64,000 bases of DNA from Phalacrocorax aristotelis (GCF_949628215.1 NC_134276.1:126480125-126544124), one strand, 5' to 3'. Counted from the stretch's first letter, positions 39,601-52,074 are shown. Notes: generated by a model not told the origin, from the sequence alone. Numbers and translations: made by a program.

Positions 39601-40342
39601 ATTATTATGCAGTGAACACAAGTAAGAAGATGGGTGTCCAGTGAGAGAAAGGAAGAAATATTCTTAGCTGCTCTGGTGGTTGCCCAGGAGACTGGGCTGA
39701 AACTCTAACTGTAGAAAGCTTAGGTTGCTTTATCCTCTCTCCTGCAGAAGGATTTGTGATGGCTTTGAGAGTAAATAGACCAAGGAATAGGGGCAAGGCT
39801 GGTTACAGAACCCTGTGAACTCTGGTACGTGATTTTGATCTCTTATACCTGATGGAGGATAGAGACTCTGACCCATTTGAATGGAAGCTGTAACAAAGGA
39901 TGTGAGATATTTTTCCTTTCTGGCTGGATGCTTGACCAATCTGAAGAAAACTGAAAAATGTAGCAAGTGGAGCTCCACAAGAACACATCCTGATATACCA
40001 TCAACACTGGTGGGCTGTTGCTAACCTAGGGTATGTCTTCATTGGTATCTCTGAAATTTTGACTTGCCCTGCAGTTGGCAAAGAGAGGAAAGGAAAGGGA
40101 GTCTTCTCTGTGCACTTCCTTTGTCTGTAATAGACTTGATAAGACCCAAGCAGAGTTGCAGCTGTGCACATGGTGTTAAATTAAGACCACTTGTGGAGAA
40201 GCTGTGTGTTTGCATGTAAGTTTGTGTGTGTAGGTGCTCAACACTTGCTTAGCTGCCGCAGAGATGAGATTTAGCTGAGTATGACTTGCCTGCAGGAAGC
40301 TGATGTGCACTGTGGAAACTCAGTTACCAGGATAGCCACAAA
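39601..40342. other. no gene recognised
   Basis: May include the outer end of the ERV segment. No exon or further repeat identified. Confidence 0.4.
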
Positions 40343-41080
40343 TGTCAGAGAATGGTAGGGGTTGGAAGGGACCTCTGGAGATCGTCTCGTCCAACACCCC
40401 TGTGAGCAGATGTACCTCGAGCAGGGGGCACAGGACCGTGTCCAGGTGGGTTTTGAATGTCTCCAGAGAAGGAGATTCCGTAACCTCTCAGAGCAGCCTG
40501 TTCCACTGCTCTGGCACCCTCACAGTAAAGATGTTTCTCCTCATAATCAGTGGAACTTCCTGTGTTCCAGTTTGTGCCCGTTGCCCCTTGAACTGTTGTT
40601 GGGCACCACTGAAGAGAGTCTGGCCACATCCTCTTGACACCCACCCTTTAGATATTTATAAGCATTGATAAGATCCCCCCTCAGTCTCCTCCAGGCTGAA
40701 CAAGCCCAGGGCTCTCAGCCTTTCCTCATAAGAGAGACACTCCAGTCCCCTGATCATCTTGGTAGCTCTCTGCTGGACTCTCTCCAGTAGTTCCCTGTCA
40801 TTCTTGAACTGGGGAGCCCAGAACTGGATGCAGTACTCCAGATGTGGCCTCAGTAGGGCAGAGTAGAGGGGGAGGATAAGTTCCTTTGACCTGCTGGCCA
40901 CACTCCTTTTAACGTACCCCAGGATACAGTTGACCATCTTGGCCACAAGGGCCCAGTGCTGGCTCACGATCAACCTGCTGTCCACCAGCACTCCCAGGTC
41001 CTTCTCAGCAGAGCCACTTTCCAGCAGGTCAACCCTCAACCTGTCCTAGTGCATGGGGTTGTTCCTCCCTAGGCACAGGA
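40343..41080 (-). mobile_element. CR1 LINE fragment
   Basis: It starts on plus with the antisense of the CR1 3' region (GAATGGTAGGGGTTGGAAGG) and extends into the ORF2 C-terminal part. The minus frame 40,656-41,039 contains SAEKDLGVLVDSRL, then [19 protein letters not shown], then [15 protein letters not shown]. Same subfamily as the 5- and 11-kb copies; frameshifted and 5'-truncated. Confidence 0.9.
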
Positions 41081-43859
41081 CCAGCTAAAGTCAGTGTGGT
41101 TTTCTGCTTGCTGGCTTTTTGATGAAGCAGTTAGGTTATCACAAAGAATTAGTAGTAATTTTGTTAGCCTCTGAATTTCTTATTCTACCTCTTGTTTCTG
41201 AGTTCATTCGCATTGTGTATCAGCTCTGCGGAGTTCAGACTGTGCTGTGACCAAATAACCACGTGCAACAACAGATGGACAGAATGGGCCTGTGTTTACA
41301 GATGTGAAAGGAGCAGTTTCATGGTGCTGTGACAGCAGAATCGTTGTCTGCGTGCTGCAGGTGTCATCCTGCAGAAACCACTCCAGGCATTGATTTACAA
41401 CAGTTTATCGGCTGCACCAGGCAAGGGTGAGGGGCAGCAAGGTAGTAGTAGAAAAGCTGTACAAGGGAGGGAGTGCAGTGACATGGTATTTCCTTTTCTG
41501 TATGAAGATAGATAACTATTCTATATGTTAGTGTGCTGAGATTGAAAAGCTGGATTTTTTTTAATTTCTTTTTTTTAATCACTGAAGTTTAGGTGAGGTT
41601 TTGGCCCTGGCTCCTTCAGTAGCTTGTTCAGATGTGAAATGAGGCTTGCAAAGCTTGAGATGTGGTCAGTCATGGGTAGAAGCAATGAATGAACAACAAA
41701 GATCAGGATCACATGCTAGCTTTGTGGAAGCCATGGAGTTCCCTGTTCTCTACCCTCTCCCTGCACTTGCAATGCTATCTAACTCAGCCTTAGACAGGTA
41801 TTCTTTCAGCCTGTGGGTGTGGGCAATTGCCTTATTTTGTCAGCCTTAAATCTGGTCTCTGTGCTCAAGGCACTACAACAAAACTGATAAATCAGGCTGA
41901 GATTCATTGATGCCCTCAGAACAGCTGAAGTTTGTGGATACTTGTGCAGGCTTCACCCTGCAAAGAGGCCCCCATGCCCAGAGAAGTTTAGTACCTTGGC
42001 CGTTGTTTACCTTCTTTGTAACATATTAATGCCCCAATTCTAAGCCTAGCTTGCTGACTAAGAGCTAGAGATCTGTGTAACTGATACCCCCAAACATTAA
42101 ATGCTTGAATAGCTAATGGGGGGGAAAAAAAGGGTGGGAGTGGGAGGAAAAAAGTCTGGGATTGATCGGAAGGGTTGTGAAGAGTGTATAAAGGCCTAAA
42201 AGCTCTGTAACCTGGGCGTGTGAAATGCACAAACACAGGGTAGCATGCCTAGCAGAGGTGCTCCTGCAGTACCTTCTCACCTCTGCCCTTACATAAACTG
42301 ACATCTCACAGGAATATTAGTAGCATCTCCTTACGGAGATTTAGCAACTTGAATGACTGTAGCAACTGGGAAAGGTCTCCAGATGTATTACGGTTTGAAA
42401 TAGTCTTCTGTACAGTAACAATGATGAGACATGGATTTCTGCTGAGCATGGAGGAGATGGGTCTGAAATACCTGTGGTTCCTTTGAAATTTCAGGTGCAT
42501 AGTAATACTCAGCTCTAGTCATAACTATTCAGAATAGAAGTTAAGAAATGGCGCAGAGTATAGCTATGTTTAGAGGCTTAGTAGTAGCAGTATGTCACCG
42601 GATGAAAGACTAAACTCAAGGGCTCCCTTGTGATAGGACCGGTAAGAGGTGTTTAAAAAAATTAATATTAGAAAGCTGTGTTCTGTGGGCTGCGGCCTTC
42701 TGGATTATGCAAAGGGGTAAATGAGCGTGAGGCTTTGATCTCAGGATTGTAATAACTTCTATGCTTCATGTAGCAATAACTGCTCAAGCTCAAATGTCCT
42801 CTTTCTCTCTCCTTTTTTTGTAGCTGTTGGCAAAATGCTTCAAAACTTTTTTAGTGAAATTGAGAGTTGCTCAAATTTAGTTTCAGTCCTATGTGGTCAT
42901 CCTGGGAAGGCTGCTGCTCATTAGTATGCAAGAAAATTTATTCTGATTTATTTTATCCTACAAGGCGTGATACTTAAATACTAGGATACTGTGTATTTGA
43001 AATGGAGTGACCTCATTTTTACAACATGAATTCATTTCCTATTGCATGTATGTTAGTCTTGGTTTTATACAAAAAGATTGATACTTGCATGAGTGATAAA
43101 AGCATCTATAGGTGCACTAGAGAGAGGATGGAAGACAGAGCTGGCAAGGGTCAGGCAGGATCTGCCCTGCATGCCATGTTTCTGCACCGTTACAATGGAT
43201 GCATTGTAGATGTTTGCTTCTTTCTCCTGAACGCTTTAGTACTGCTGAGTCCCTGCTGCATGTCACATTGCTGACTGAGGCATACTGGGAGTTTCGTTCA
43301 TCTCTGCTCAGGTGCTGGGTTAGAAACAGGCCCACACAGCTCTGCAAGTGGAAGATTTCTAATTTCTAATTGTCCTAGGGAACAAAACACCAATACCGTA
43401 ACTATGAAGACGAGGCTGTTCTGGAAATGTAAGAACAGAATTCATCCCCTTTATTTGGTAGACAAACAGAAGAACATAAGGCTTTATGTCTGTAATGTCA
43501 CATGAGCGTAACCAGAGCTGGCCATGCTCCAGCCAGCACCAAAGAGAGAGCCCCAGCAAAGAATGGAGCTCAATATGGCTTGACCACCATAGTTAGTTCT
43601 GCCTCTGCAGTGTTTGTACTGCAATTCTGGGCAGGAGTTGCACCTTGTGACAGAGAGGCTAGCTCAGAGAGAGTTATTGGCCAAACTGTTGGACTGCTGC
43701 CAGAAGTCCTAAGCAGATAACACAGCAGACCTGTTCTGCTCTCATGCATTTCTACATTGGCCCTGCCTTCATTTGAGTAGGATAAATTGGACCAGAAGTC
43801 CAGCTCCAAGATCAGAAAGATATTTTGCTGCCTCTTTAATATTCATAGTCTGGCAATGT
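41081..43859. other. 3' flank of the CD200R-family gene; nothing else recognised
   Basis: I looked on the minus strand for a longer cytoplasmic exon with an NPxY motif, as in inhibitory CD200R1, and found none. Antisense AATAAA copies lie at the stop codon (43,858-43,863) and near 43,450, and an ATTAAA near 43,836; transcript ends there are plausible. Confidence 0.45.
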
Positions 43860-43863
43860 TTAT
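43858..43863 (-). promoter_or_regulatory. polyadenylation signal overlapping the stop codon
   Basis: The minus strand reads GAATAAACATTG, so the TAA stop of the CD200R-family gene lies inside an AATAAA hexamer. This supports 43,917-43,860 as a terminal exon. An ATTAAA follows within 30 bases. Confidence 0.5.
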
Positions 43864-46800
43864 TCAGATCCCTCAATTGGGTGGAAAAACCTAATCACTC
43901 CCTTGGTATTTTTGCTTCTGAAAGAAGTATGACAGCAGGAAGAAGGTGATGCATGGACTCTCTCCCCCTCTGCCCTGGCTGTGGTGTTACAGACATCAGA
44001 CAAACCTCCATGAACAAGTGCTGAACTCTGTGACAGACTGAGGTGCCTGCACATGACATATTACCAGAAGCCCTTCCAAACTTCCCCAGGGATGGCCAAA
44101 TACGTTTGTGTGTGTCTCATGTCCCATACAGACCTGCTGTCACAGAAGGTGTAGAGATGAAGAACAGCAAGCAGGAAGAAGAGGCCCAGGAGGCTTGCAA
44201 GGCTGAGGACACAGTGAAGAAACCATGTGCTGGTCTCTAAAAAGAAACAGTTGCTCTTTTAGCTACATCTCACAGACCATTTGTTTAGCCTGTGCCTCTG
44301 TCAGGATGGCGTCGCCTAGGCAGTGCTCTCTCTGTGCTGTACTTTGGAGGATGCCCTAAGGGAGCTGGAATAGAGTGCTGGGCACAGGACGGGGAATAAA
44401 CAATGTCCCCCCAATGCCCTTGATGGAGGAGCCTTGTCTTGTGCCATTCGGGCACTAATTAGATCCTCCTCCTCAGCACTTCCCATAGTTCAGCTGCAGG
44501 CCTTGCCTGTGCATCCCAGCAAATTCCAGCTCCAATTCTCTTCCAGCTGAGTGCTTCAGTGAAGTACATATGGTTGCACACAACTTCCCAGCAACGTCTT
44601 CAACTTCACCACCTACAGGCTTCGCCTACCAGCCAGTCTTTGGCAGCTGTCGGTTGGCTTTCAGCCTTCCTGTCACGACCTATGTGTAACCCAACAATTA
44701 GCAAGATGTAAGGGTACTGCTGGATTACAATACACGGATCTGGGTGATTGTACCATTGATATATTTGTGTGTCATGAACATCTGCTTTCCTAGAATTTCA
44801 CAAAGGCCTTTACAAGTCCGACAGCACCTTTGTTTATCCTTGTCCCCCCAAAAGAGTTTCTCACTGGAAACTTCAGCTCAACTGCACGGTTCCTGCTGCA
44901 GACCTGCCAGTGCCTCTGAGGTTTGCCTTAGTCCACAAACAGGGGTTTTGAATGCTGAATGTGCAAAGGGAACCTCACCTGAGAGGTGACAGGCTATGGA
45001 CTTGCTCCACGTCCCAGCTGGGTGGGACACGATGCAGGTTGTATTAGTCATGTTGGTGCTGTATGGTGTGAACTTCCTGAGAACAGTCACTGTCCCGTTG
45101 TCATGGCCTTCTTCCTCAGGGGTGGAGTTGCTCTCTAGGACCCACGAGACCCGAGCAGGCGGCTTCCCTGCCGCTGCCTTGCACACGGGGTTCCCGTGGT
45201 TGTCACAGTACACGGTCAGCCTGGGGGGGACTGCAAAGCGTCAGGAAGGGGAGATACATGCAGTTAGTTTGGTGAAAGGAGGAGAGTAAGGCTGGAGCTG
45301 CCATCCCGTTCTAGTGAAATGGGCCAAAGTCACAAGACACAAAGATCGTGCCTGTTTTTTCCTTTTGGACAACTCTCCCCCGCTCAGGTGAGTTACCACA
45401 GCCACGTACCGTTAGAGGGGCTATCCCTGGACATTGCGGTAGGGAATTAGCCCAAATACAGGGCTGAACTACACCCTTGTCCTGAGCAGCCGTCGTACAA
45501 GTGGTTTGAAATGTGTCTGAATGCCAGCATGAGAGGAAATGGGTCCTCCCCTACTGTCTGGACAAGAACATCCCATGTTTGATAGACTATCTCAGCACTT
45601 GGAAGTGTTCCTGTCACATGCTTTAGTTGCCTTAAATTAATGTATTAACAATTGATTCTACAGGATAATTGGCATGTGCAGAACCCTCTGTTAGGGTATC
45701 AGGAATTGCTTCAAACCTGTCCTTTCTAACTGGACAGTGGGAAAGGGGCAGCAGGAAGGAGAAGAGTTTGGGGACATAAGGAGAAGGGAGGCACAGAGCT
45801 ACCATCAGTGAAAGGCACGAGAGTTTATCCCAGCAAGAAAGCTCCTCATCTTACTGCACGCGTCCCCTGGTGCATGGGGAGAAGAGCTTTGTATGTCCTG
45901 GCCCAGACACAGTCCTTTGGAGAACCGTGAAATGAGGAAGGAGTCCCTTACCTAGCATGGTGAGGTGGTACATCTTGTGGAAATTCCCTTCTGTGGCTAC
46001 GACTTCGCAGGTGTAATTGCCCTCAAGGGCTATTCCCACGTGCCGTATCTCAAGGGCAGGATCCCAGTCTGGCCTGGATTTCCAGTTCATGCTGTCACTG
46101 CAGTTTGTTCTGTCTGTCTTGTTCTGATCAGCCCTGTATCCCAAGGTGCAGGGCCCTCCAGCCTTGGGGCTTATTTTCCATGTTACCATAGTCATATTTG
46201 ATTTGGGAGGGCAGGCGAGCACAGAGCTTTTACCTACTGTCACTGACACTCTGTTGTTTCCTGAAGGAGAGAAGGAAGGGGAAGGACATGTGAGAAGGTG
46301 CCCAGGTATGTCACGCATAGCCTTGGAGTTCTGGACTGTGCTTCGCAGAGAAGTGTCTGCGCTGTTACATGCCAGCGTGAGGCTCTGTCTGAGCCAGCCC
46401 AAGAGCTGTGTCTCCCCTCCCAGGTGGGAACAGATCTCCAGATTCATGGCTGTGTTCACATACATCGGTCCTTGTCTTCACTCCCTCCCTCTGTAAGGTT
46501 CTTTCTCTAGGACAGCAGATAAATAATATGACTGGGAAGCAAGAGTCAGAATGAGCTGCAGAGCTCATCTGTATGGGGAGATCTCCTGGGTTGCTTCTCC
46601 CTCCGCATCACTGCCCAGTAGAGCAGAAAAATGCTTGAAGACATTCACCCCCACTTTTGTGCTGGGTATAAGCAGCCCTCCTAAGCACGGGTGGTACTCT
46701 CTGCCCTGCCACTCCAAAGCTTATATGAAGCACTTTCCCTGATTACTGTGGTACAGATGAAATAGCAGAGGAGTATGACATTTAACTGGAAAGGAAACAC

Positions 46801-47653
46801 ATTCCTGTTTGCTGCTAGATGCAGAGATCCCTGATAGACTCAAGCTCACTGCTTGCTTGCCTGCCTTACCTGTCCTAACAAACACAAGCAAGAAAAACAA
46901 ACAAGAACTTGCATAATGAATGTAGAGGAGGGAGGAGAAGGATTATAGCTGCATTTTCTGATCCCCTTTTTCGGAATTAGCTTTTCTAAGTATTTGACTG
47001 TGTTTAGAAAGAGGAAAGAACCTTCCAGTAAGCCTTATTAAAACTTCCATCTGAATCTAAAATCCACGTCATTTGTCATTTGCCAGGACAAGCCATTGAT
47101 TGATACCTAAGAGTAAACCTTGGTAGTGTGCTCAGACTGATCAGAAAACCACCCATCAAACATGTTTTTCAGAAATCTGTTAATTATCACTAAAAATATC
47201 ATACTGCAGGAAAATCCTTACCAGTTTCCATCAACTCATTGAAAAGCCCAAGTTCAACCAGGTATTGGTTGGCAACCAAAAAGATCTAGTTGCAGCTAGA
47301 AATGCTTTGATTTGCAGGTTTTTGGTTTTCCATCAAAAAGTCCCTTCAGCAATTTGCCAAGATCCCTTCCCCTAGATTTTTTCTTTCTCAAAGAGGAATT
47401 GAGTAAACATCACCCTGACACTTTGCCTTTTCCTCCCCCGCCCTTAACAGAGACTTGGTACCAAAGTACCATCAGAAGTACCTCCTGCTCCTGTGACCGC
47501 CGTGATGGCGAGCAGAACGACGGTGCACACGGTCCTCCTGACAGCTTCCAAAGACGCTCTTGCCTTTGTGGGTGATGTGGTTTTCTTGCACCATCCAACT
47601 TGCTGTGAGGTCCCCATCATCCCCCGCCAGTGATCCTCAGCAGCCAGAGTCAC
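43860..47653 (-). CDS. CD200R1: CD200 receptor family protein, five exons, short cytoplasmic tail
   Basis: Family role: a myeloid type I membrane receptor that binds CD200. Minus-strand exons: 47,653-47,482 signal peptide (TVCTVVLLAITAVTGAG core); 46,260-45,952 V-like domain; 45,230-44,979 C2-like domain; 44,236-44,134 transmembrane; 43,917-43,860 tail and stop. All junctions are GT-AG and phases agree (1,1,1,2), giving 297 residues (human CD200R1 about 325). The V domain has VLAC, VTWKI, the CD200R-type PCTLGY...NC pair and EGNYTC. The C2 domain has VCKAAAGKP, RVSWVLES and TTCIVSHPAG. Seven N-x-S/T sites are visible. The membrane segment (FLHCVLSLASLLGLFFLLAV) has no Lys or Arg. The tail is SKNTKGVIRFFHPIEGSE, with no Tyr and so no NPxY. 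Start could also be one of the internal Mets (residues 12-13). Whether it is the CD200R1 or CD200R1L orthologue is undecided. Confidence 0.88.
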
Positions 47654-47663
47654 TGCTCTTCCT

Positions 47664-47740
47664 GTGCTCCTGACAGCCCCACCACGCAGCTACAAAGAGA
47701 TGGTTCTTCTTCCTAGCACAAAGCTTCCTGTGCTGAGAAT
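47664..47740 (-). promoter_or_regulatory. promoter/5' UTR block of the intact CD200R-family gene
   Basis: TGCTCCTGA (47,665-47,673) and AAGCTTCCTGTGCTGAG (47,721-47,737) recur in order upstream of the 8-kb and 36-kb first exons. On the gene strand the second is a CACAGGAAGC ETS-type core. ETS factors such as PU.1 drive many myeloid promoters; binding here is inferred only. Confidence 0.45.
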
Positions 47741-50700
47741 TGGTGAGCAGAGAGGAAATTGTATTCGTGCCTGCTTTCTGACCACTGGCCTTCTGTATAA
47801 TGTTACTGTGGGAAAACAAACTCTAGAGCAGAACTTGCACAAAGTCCAAGCAGTGTGATTTTTCATGCTTGGCTCTGATCTCACAGTGAGAGTTTCATCA
47901 CTGGGAATTGGGGTAGGGATATTCTTAGCTTACCACTTAAAGGATGCTCAACATATTCCAAAAGAACTCTTAAAACCAACTCCTCTTCCTCCCTGCTCTA
48001 TCCTTCCCCACATACCCAGCAGCCTAAGACCTTTTCACTAAGAGGCACTGGCAATCCTTCTGCCCTGCAGGGAGGGAAGGCGGATGGGTGCATTGTACAG
48101 TTACATTACAACACTCTTTCTCTGACAGGAGTACCTCCACAGACAGTTAGGCCGAGGTTGCCTTTTTTGCATCACTGTTTTGTTTGCACTGAATTTAATT
48201 CCTGTGATTCTGTGGTAATTTCATCAGGAAAATGTTAGCCTCTCCCAACCTTGGAAGCCACCAAGCTGAAATGAGTTGGTGAGTATTTGCCTGTTCTAAG
48301 AACAGAACTCTCCCCCCACAACTACTGTCACAGCAGACTGATGTATCTCCATGGCTGTGCTGAAACATGCCTGGAAGGGCTTCAGCTGTGGGGTCAAACA
48401 GATGCGAGACATCCACAAATGGAGGGAATCACTGGCAGGCAGGGAGGCAGGCAACCGTGTCTACCCGGCCCTGGGCCAAGGAGTGGGTGCCGTTTAGCTG
48501 AGAAGAGGCATAGCACCCATTAGTGACTCAAAGGAAAAGCTGGGTAGTTCAAAAAGAAAGTTAGGCAACCTGTGTTTGCTGCTCTTTATGCAGAAAAGCC
48601 AACAGCAGCAATAGAAGGAAATCTTCACCTCCGCTGGCTGTTGCTGCTGAAAGCAGTTATGCTTTCCGCATGTCACTTTGTCAAACAATTTCAGACAGCT
48701 ACTGGCACCTTGGTCAGTGCAGCCTCTCCTTCAGTGCTATGTGGTTTGGTGGTTAAGTGCAACGACTGCTTCTCATCTTCAGAGGCAGGTCCAAGATGCA
48801 GAGATCACATTTAGATCCCTGCAGTGAGACACTTACCATAGGTTCAGCCATGGAGCCTGTGGGTGATGTAGCTTAGCACAAAATGGCAGAGGCAGCAGGA
48901 AATAGTGGTCCAAGTCATGAAAATCAGCAGCTTTCAGGGTCCTAATCACTTGGGGTTTAATTGGGAGCAAGGCACCCAAGCACCTGGAAGGACATATGGT
49001 CATTTTTGAAATTAAGACAGGAAAACTCCTGATAAATGGAAAGGGAGAATTCCCTACAGCATATGATGCAACATAGCCCTGTTATCTTTGGGGTGAGGCA
49101 TAATGGTTTTCATTTGGGTTTTTGGTTTTTTGTCAAAGATACTGCTTGCCCTCTCATAGCAAAGGTGACGGCTGAGAAATCGTGTTCATATTTCTTTAAT
49201 CAGCCTTTTGGTTTACAGTCTGGCCACAGCATAGCAACTTACTACCCAAGTGTGAAGAGTGGAAAGGTTGTACATGGGCTATTAGGCAGGGGGAGGATCG
49301 ATGGGTGTGTTTTATTTTTGGAAACCCAAAATCCCAGCCTGACGGAAGAGCTGGAGCCAGCCAGCATGATCATATTGTGGTAGGAGCCCCACTGTTGTGC
49401 CCCAGGCAGCTGATCCAAGTAACTGAGCTGCTGGACCTAGTTGTTCTCCATCCACCTCCAGCACAGCCCTGTAGCTGGTTGTAAGTGCCCTTCAGTGTTA
49501 GATTTCCTCCTCAGGTCAGAAGACTTCTGTGTTTTGAGACCCTGTTTTACTTGAAATTGTAGAGTACCATGAACAACTTCATGATATCCTGTTTCCTTTG
49601 TGTCATTTCTAGGTTGCTACCTTACTTTTTTTAGCCAATCTGCAAGAGCCCTGGCAAAGGGCTCTATATGTACATCACACCTCTAGCAGAGGGACTTAGC
49701 CTCCCCCTCCTCAGTTACTGATGTACCAAATGCTGGTGTTAGCTGACCACCTCCTGGATGTTTCAGAGCATGACGCTGCGTAGTTGCTCAACAGTTATTA
49801 GTGGCTCAGCCCCTGGGAGAACATGCTTTTGCAAACGTTGGCTTCATGCTGCTGCTGCTGTGCCGTCCCTCTGCGAGAGCTCCGTCAGGGCCCAGGCTCT
49901 GGCTGCGCTTTCCTCTCCATCTCCTGGTCAAAGCAAGCAACAACGCTCACTTTGAAAAGTTTGGTGTTTTTTTTCTCTCTGAATGATCAACTGTATCATG
50001 TTCAAAACAAAACATTTTACTTTCAGGGGTGTTCATTGTTGCTTTCTAGTATTGATGGGGTAAGTTTGGCTTAACTTTTAAGTGGAGCATTTGTAATTCC
50101 TGAACTAGGGCATCTCCTTTTAGGAGTAAAGAGGAGAAGGCATTTGCTGAAGCTATTAGTGGATTTTAGAAATACTTTACCTGCATCAGAAATGCTTTTG
50201 GGCCAGATCATAAGAGAATATTGTAGCCTGAGCAAACCTGTTGTAGATCTGCAAGGGACAGAACCAGACCATCCCCACCAGCTGTTACAACGTAAAACTC
50301 AGAACGGTGGGTACATGAGCCATCAGTACCCTTGAATCGTGTTGCATGACAGCCTTTGGATGCTATGCCCACAAAAATTTCACTGTGCTAAAAAGGGCAA
50401 TCTCAGTGATAAAGAGGTAATAAGATTACATTTCTAGATGACCATTTTAAACAAAACAAAGGTATGTTGTGGGATCTCAGCCATGCAGCACTAGGTTCTT
50501 GCATGAGCTGGTATTTTGGTTGGAAATTTGTAGCAGGAATTATACTGTTTGAGCCTTTTGTTTTTCATGCCACTACACTGTTTTAGCACATATATGGATT
50601 GTATGAAGACAGGAGCTCTGCAGATAAACCAGGTTAAGGATGTGGAGTGCAGAAGTGTCCTCACATAGCTTTGTCTGATACTCTGAATGTCTCTGCAATA

Positions 50701-50793
50701 AAATCACTGTATGACATGAGGCACAGTAAGACTGGGGAGGAAACACATGACACTGTCTTCCTTCTTTACCAATTCCTTTATTTCAAGATTTAC
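47741..50793. other. no gene recognised
   Basis: Lies between the intact gene's first exon and a decayed upstream first exon. No Ig exon belonging to the 50.8-kb copy is readable. Small GCT/CAG-rich patches occur at 48.59-48.66 and 49.85-49.86 kb. Confidence 0.45.
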
Positions 50794-50850
50794 CTGCTTC
50801 TACCATGGTCCTGGTCATGGCCAGAGCAACCACTGTTAAGGAGACAAAAG
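50794..50850 (-). pseudogene. decayed CD200R-like first (signal) exon
   Basis: The minus strand reads TFVSLTVVALAMTRTMVEA followed by a usable donor (AGCAG|GTAAAT) in phase 1, the phase of the intact first exon. An in-frame TAA lies just upstream and no ATG precedes the hydrophobic core, so it cannot start a normal signal peptide. The next Met is inside the core. Upstream sequence to 51.24 kb matches the 8-kb copy. It could still act as a non-coding alternative first exon for the intact gene 3 kb downstream; this is speculation. Confidence 0.45.
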
Positions 50851-51124
50851 TTTATCTGAAATCAGTTCTTGATGTCGTGGTTATGGTTCTCCATCCCACC
50901 TGCACCGATCATGGGGAGCTTTTCCATTTGTCAGTGTCCTCACCAGTTAGTGTTACTGGCACTACTTCTATTTTTTCAGCCCAGATTCAAGGGGTTTCTA
51001 ACTGACTTAGCGCCCTTAAGACACAGAATTTCCTCTTCTGCATACTCACAGCACTGTTTCCAGTGTTAATGACCAAGGCCAACTAAGGAAATGGATGGAG
51101 TGATTCTGTCTTCTGTTCTTTGCC

Positions 51125-51240
51125 TTTCCTCAAAGGCTGAAGTGCAAAAACAAACCTTGCAGCAGATGTCAGAGCAGGTACAAATGGAAGAGATTAATCA
51201 AATTTGACATGATATCAAAAAGAAAATTTCGGTTTTGTGA
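51125..51240 (-). promoter_or_regulatory. relic promoter block of the 50.8-kb CD200R-like copy
   Basis: GCAGCAGATGTCAGAGCAGG through ATATCAAAAAGAAAATTTCG aligns over about 85 bp with 8.35-8.44 kb in the same orientation and distance from the first exon. The ETS-like element of the other copies is not preserved here. Confidence 0.45.
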
Positions 51241-52074
51241 AGCCAGTGGAAACTACCCTTCAGCTGGGACTAGCAGTGTTGGCTGCCACATGAACAATAG
51301 TGCCTCTCTCTTCCATTACTTGAGAACTTTTTAAAAAATTTCCCACTAATGAGTATTTTAAATTAAAAAGTTAATTTTTTTTTTTTTTGTCTCAATGTCC
51401 AGGCCTTGAGAGTTTTGTGGCTTTGAATTCCTTTTTGGGGAAAGAGACACTTCTCCCCCTACCCTCCCCAATGATAATAGTTTGCATAGAAGGAAATGCA
51501 GAGCTTCTTAGTATTTTATACAAGTAACTTAGTCTTTAAAAATGTCTATCCTAGTAACTCTAGTTCCTCAACCACCTTCCAAGTGGAAAGAACATAAGCT
51601 GTATTTTAGGAGAAAGCACAAATTCAGACACAATCAGTTGTGCTCTTAATATCACACAAAAAAAAGCAGAAGGGTTGGTGCATGTGCTCTGTCCTTTCTG
51701 CCATGCTTCCTTGTGACAAAATTTGGTTTCAGTTCCTCTTCTTGGAAGGAAATCTGAAAAGCCTGGCTGGCTTTTGCTCACAGGACCCGAACTGACTGCC
51801 CCGCATGCACAAAGAGCCCTTGCTGCTCTGCCAGAACTCCATCTCCAGCTGGTCCCACAGCTACTGCTCTCCCAGAGTTATCTGAGATGGATGATGGTTT
51901 GACCTGTTGCACGATGCTGCATAGACAAGATCAGACCAGACAAAGACAACTGGTTCCACTCCTTCCTTCCAGCTCCATGCTTCTGACCATTCTTTGGGAT
52001 TTAGGTCAGTGTCAATAGTTACAGATCCCTCTCTCATTCTCCAGAGGAATGACTGTCAGTTTTTAATGTAGACT
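51241..52074. other. no gene recognised
   Basis: Non-coding; a 14-T run at 51,375-51,388. No exon or repeat identified. Confidence 0.45.

Noticed and set aside
45965-46496. Plus-strand frames opposite the V exon
   Set aside because: Shadows of the minus-strand Ig exon, which has the Cys/Trp pattern and splice sites.
48195-48416. Minus-strand frame with HGDTSVCCDSS, reminiscent of an Ig V start after an acceptor
   Set aside because: The Trp and second Cys pair spacing of CD200R do not follow; similarity is too short.
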